Shown here: positions 6,524-6,846 of the stretch, in pieces
Numbering within the stretch: position 1 is the first letter of the stretch
Layout: the number at the start of each line of letters is the position of its first letter
From: Caldisericota bacterium
GTDB lineage: Bacteria; Bipolaricaulota; Bipolaricaulia; Bipolaricaulales; Bipolaricaulaceae
Assembly (NCBI GenBank): GCA_013151115.1
Contig: JAADIW010000059.1
Span: 1-6,846, forward strand
DNA length: 6,846 bases
Direction of reading: 5' to 3'
Made by a program: the position numbers and the translations under genes
The notes under the pieces: model-generated
Database searches by the model: none
Told to the model about the DNA's origin: nothing
Seen by the model: the letters and a program-made list of their open reading frames with translations, nothing else

Positions 6524-6846
6524 GGCACGGGAGCGGGTACCTCGAGGACGAGAAGCTCGGGAAGGCGTTCGACCTGCGCCTCCTGCGGAGGCTGTCCCGG
6601 TACTTGCGCCCGTACCTGTGGCTTTTCGTGGCCGCGTTCTTCCTCAGCGGCGGGATCACCGTGATCGAGATCGCCCTCCCCTACCTCACCAAGACCGCCA
6701 TCGATTCCGTGCTTACCCTCCCCTGGGTGGAGGTCGTCTCGCGGGATCCCCCGGTGGAGGGGGCGATCCCGTTGGGGGAGGGCCGGTACCTGGTGAAGCT
6801 CGAGGCGGTTCCCCGTCCGCTGCGGGAGAAACTGGAGACGGGCAAC
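6520..6846 (+). CDS. ABC exporter half-transporter, second subunit (N-terminal part)
   Basis: The first 109 codons; the gene runs off the window end. ATG 6520-6522 overlaps the stop of the preceding exporter gene (ATGA). The N-terminus has the style of second subunits of heterodimeric exporters: an acidic/basic elbow region (YLEDEKLGKAFDLRLLRRL), RYLRPY, a first membrane helix around residues 32-55 (LWLFVAAFFLSGGITVIEIA), and then the typical PYLTKTAID at about 57-65. After this helix comes at least 40 residues of polar sequence with no second helix (LPWVEVVSRDPP and onward), longer than the short loop between helices 1 and 2 in the partner, so an enlarged extracytoplasmic loop is likely. The ATPase domain, expected to carry the catalytic Glu, is outside the window. 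Confidence 0.88.
   Translation, partial: MRHGSGYLEDEKLGKAFDLRLLRRLSRYLRPYLWLFVAAFFLSGGITVIEIALPYLTKTAIDSVLTLPWVEVVSRDPPVEGAIPLGEGRYLVKLEAVPRPLREKLETGN

Overview
The window comes from a GC-rich bacterium. Third codon positions are mostly G or C, GGG and CCC codons are common, and good GGAGG-type ribosome binding sites are present. One gene, glgA, appears to start with TTG. The gene content (citrate lyase, bacterial ADP-glucose glycogen synthase, PadR regulator with a two-gene ABC exporter) shows it is bacterial. A citrate lyase operon suggests anaerobic or fermentative citrate cleavage. I cannot assign a phylum from this sequence alone.

Left part, minus strand (1-2822): a tightly packed citrate lyase operon read right to left. 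The first gene encodes one 397-residue polypeptide. Its N-terminal ~90 residues are a CitD-type acyl-carrier (gamma) domain and the rest is a complete CitE (beta, citryl-ACP lyase) domain. It overlaps citF (alpha, acetyl-ACP:citrate ACP transferase) by 11 bases. citF in turn overlaps by ATGA a third gene that leaves the window at position 1. The order D-E-F is the usual one, but D and E are fused. At the position of the serine that carries the prosthetic group in characterised CitD proteins this carrier has arginine, with a serine directly after it. No CitC ligase or CitX/CitG prosthetic-group enzyme lies inside the window.

Middle (2823-4388): a 132-base divergent intergenic region holds facing candidate promoters for the cit operon and for glgA. 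glgA encodes a full-length, catalytically intact glycogen synthase of 477 residues, starting at TTG 2955 behind a strong ribosome binding site.

Right part, plus strand (4389-6846): an apparent drug-exporter operon. A small PadR-family repressor with a Cys/His-rich N-terminus is followed by an ABC exporter half with one degenerate catalytic position (Asp in place of the Walker B Glu). Overlapping that gene by ATGA is the start of a second exporter half, cut by the window end. The layout parallels LmrR-LmrCD of Lactococcus, where a PadR-like repressor controls a heterodimeric multidrug ABC exporter. Apart from the 132-base divergent region, non-coding gaps are short (35 and 15 bases). I saw no rRNA, tRNA, CRISPR array or mobile element.
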